A DNA stretch of 64,000 bases from Yponomeuta sedellus (taxonomy: Eukaryota > Arthropoda > Insecta > Lepidoptera > Yponomeutidae). Below, piece by piece: positions 41,401-44,400 of this stretch. A model generated the notes under the pieces. The model worked only from the letters and a program-made list of their open reading frames with translations. It was not told the origin of the DNA and ran no database searches. Numbering within the stretch: position 1 is the first letter of the stretch; each line of letters begins with the position of its first letter. Both the position numbers and the translations under genes were made by a program. The stretch spans positions 17,157,214-17,221,213 of the forward strand of contig OW203721.1 in NCBI GenBank assembly GCA_934045075.1. The letters are read 5' to 3'.

Positions 41401-44400
41401 TCTTTTGCATGTTTTTCAGTTGTCTATTTATTTCTATTTTTGTCGTAGGTACTGTAGTAGACGGGAATGCATTTTATAACATAGACTGTGATAGCGGACC
41501 GAGTACACTCACACGAGGGATGGCATTATATCGTGCTAAGTGATTCGGAATACTCGCCAAATAAAATATTTTTAATTTTATTTATTTAATGTAAATAGTA
41601 ACGTATGATATGAAGACAAATACGGCATGTGGGACTCGCTACGGGAACGGAGCACTCGGTGAGCATGCTTAAATAACACTGAACAATATAACCTCTACGT
41701 CGCCCACAACAACTTCGTAACGAGATGTGATGATGACAGGGATTGTCGAAAAAGTCGTGGGGCCTCAAACTGCGGCGCGGCGGCGACAGCGTAGAGGGCG
41801 TGGTGACGGAGTTGCGCGCGCCCGAGCTCACGGAGCCGCTGGCTGACGTGGCGGCGGCCGCCGGCGGCGTGGCCACGCTCTGCTGCCGCGCCACCGCCAC
41901 GCGCGCCGCCACCTCGTGGCGCAAGACCGCTCCCGATACGCGCGCGCTGCGCCACGGGGGCCGCTTCGCCATCGCGCTGGCGGCCGACGGGCTCGCCACG
42001 CTCACCGTCAGCGCCGTGCGCGCCACGGACGCCGGCGTCTACTGCTGTCTCGTCAGCAACGAGCTCGGCGGCGTGCAGAGCTCGGCTCGGCTCACGGTGA
42101 ACGGCGGCGCGCCGGGCGTGCCCGCGGTGCGCGCCCACCCCGCCGGCGGGCTCGTGGTGCAGTGGGACGAACCGGCGCCCGCGCACCTGGAGTACTGCCG
42201 CGTCGGCGAAGGAGAGTGGCGGCGCGCCACCGAGACGCCGGCCGCCGCGAACACCCTGTCGCTGGAGGAGCTGCCGGGCGGGCAGTACAGCTTCCGGCTG
42301 GTGTGCGCGCGCGGCGTGGCGGGCGCGGCGTCGGCGCCGGCGGCGTGCGGCGCGGGCGGCGCCTGGCAGCGCGAGCAGTTCGCGGGCCGCTACGCCGCCG
42401 AGGGCGAGCTGGGCCGCGGCCGCACGGCGCGCGTGCTCGCCGCCAGGGACACCGGCACCGGCCAGCGGGTCGCACTCAAGCAGGTACACAGGCGGAAGAC
42501 CTTACTCGTATTTATCTTTCTCGTCCTTTCTTCCGTTACGTTCTCAGTGGTGAAACGGATCACATAGTCTTATAGAAACACTTTGTTTTCCATCCTTCTC
42601 AAGTATCCCTTAAAGTGTGCGAAATTCAAGCTTCATTTATTTTTATTTATTAGAAAAACAGCTTATCACTTCCACATGAAATGTATACCCATATAAATAG
42701 CCAGCAAAATGTTATTACAAATAGCAACGTTTTGAGCAATTAGCACATGTGAATGAAAACCACAAAACACTAAAGTCAGTTAGCTATTCAATAAAAAAAA
42801 AGAAGGAAAATGTCACACCATGATAATAAGTTACATCGGCAATGAAGCCTATAACAAGAAACATATAACTTATCACTTTGCGAATGACCTAAATGCAATG
42901 CGAAACTGTTCACGGCGCGCCCCCGTCAGGTGTGGAGCGGGCGCGGCGCGGACGCGGCCCGCGAGTACCGCATCCTGTCGCGGTGCGCGCACGGGGCGCT
43001 GGTGCGCGCGCTGGCGCTATTCGGCGACGTGCCGCGCGCCGGCGTGCACACACTCGTGCTAGAGCTGGCGGCGGGCGGCCCGCTGCTGGAGTGGGCGGCC
43101 GGCAACCCGCCGCAGCACACGCAGCGGGCTGCCGCGGCGCACGCGGCGCAGCTGCTCTCGGCGCTCGACTGGCTGCACTCCAACAACGTGGCGCATCTAG
43201 ACGTCCGGGTGGGTCTTCCGTCGGCTGGTCCTCGCCTAGGCTTCAGCGGGTCTAGTTCCAATGCGGAGCTCATGGAATTTTTAAACGAAAAGTTTAATGA
43301 TACTTGATCAATGGCAGTGTTGCAGCCATATTTGTCTCCTTGATAGATCTATAGATGGCGTTGCATAGAAAGGCTAGATCGCATAATGTAAATATTTTAA
43401 TTGGTAATAATATAAGGGTTTTATCATAATAAACCTTGCCTTCTGTTATGGATTAATTGTATTATGTTATGTAGATAGATGTAATCAGTAATAGGCATTT
43501 CGGCACCTAAACAGGTAGCATTTCATGAAAATGTTTTTTTATCTAAGTAGTGATAGGATTAGATCACCGTCCTCCCGCAATATTTAACTATTTTATTACA
43601 CTACTTCGGTACTTACTGAGGATGCTAGAATGATAAAATATTCTTTGTTGTTTGTGCAACAATAGACACATATAAAATTTAAACAATAACGGTAGTTACA
43701 ATTTACAACTAATTAGATTCTGTGCGTGATTGAATTAGTGTATTTTTATGTAGTCTATATACTCCCAATGCGAGGCACAGTCTTATAACTATACTTTTAA
43801 AGGAAAAATATCACAGCTAAGTTGGCTATACAAGATAACGTTATAAAAGGAAAATTATTTTCATGAAGTTGTTAGTACGGTAAGGCAGAGCGCTATGGCG
43901 CTCATTAGGAGAGGGCTATGTCCAGCAGTGGACTACATAATATAGCCTGAAGAAGAAGAAGCCAGGTGAGAAACCCGTTCTTCTGCAGAACCTTACACTT
44001 GTCATAGCGACACGCATTTCATCAGTTTTTTTGTGGTTCCTGAAGCTCATGAGGCGTTTGGAGTCGAGGAAGGCTGGGCGCCGCACATTATTGTATAGTA
44101 CGCGGCGGCTTTCTAATACCTTACCATGTCCTCTTTCTTGATTTACTTGCGAACAATTTGAATTTGTAGCAATTGATTAAATGTGTTTTTCCTTTCATTC
44201 ATTCATTGCAGTACAGTGTACCTGAATAACATGAAAATAACCAAAAGTGACTTATTCCAGCCGGAGAATATCCTAGTGGAGTTGGGCGGGCCGCAGCCCC
44301 AACTGAAGCTGGTCGATCTGGGCTCGGCCGTTGAGCTGGGCGGAGGCGAGGCGGCGGCGGGGGGCGCGGGCGGAGAGGTGCTCCCTCCCGCGCCCGCGCA

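Larger units (their letters stand above)
35446..41739. other. long trio intron
   Basis: 6.3 kb holding the RTE LINE fragment (37247-38040) and the Harbinger-derived element (40474-41175). The longest open frame outside genes, minus strand 35869-36378, has no recognised domain. CA/CG-rich sequence at 37130-37175 is not coding. No SH3 exon seen. Confidence 0.5.

Noticed and set aside
41695..42489. A 264-codon open frame on the minus strand, and long open frames in the other plus frames
   Set aside because: They lie opposite or within the very GC-rich Ig-FN3-kinase exon; composition is Ala/Arg/Gly-rich with no domain, as expected from stop-poor GC-rich DNA.
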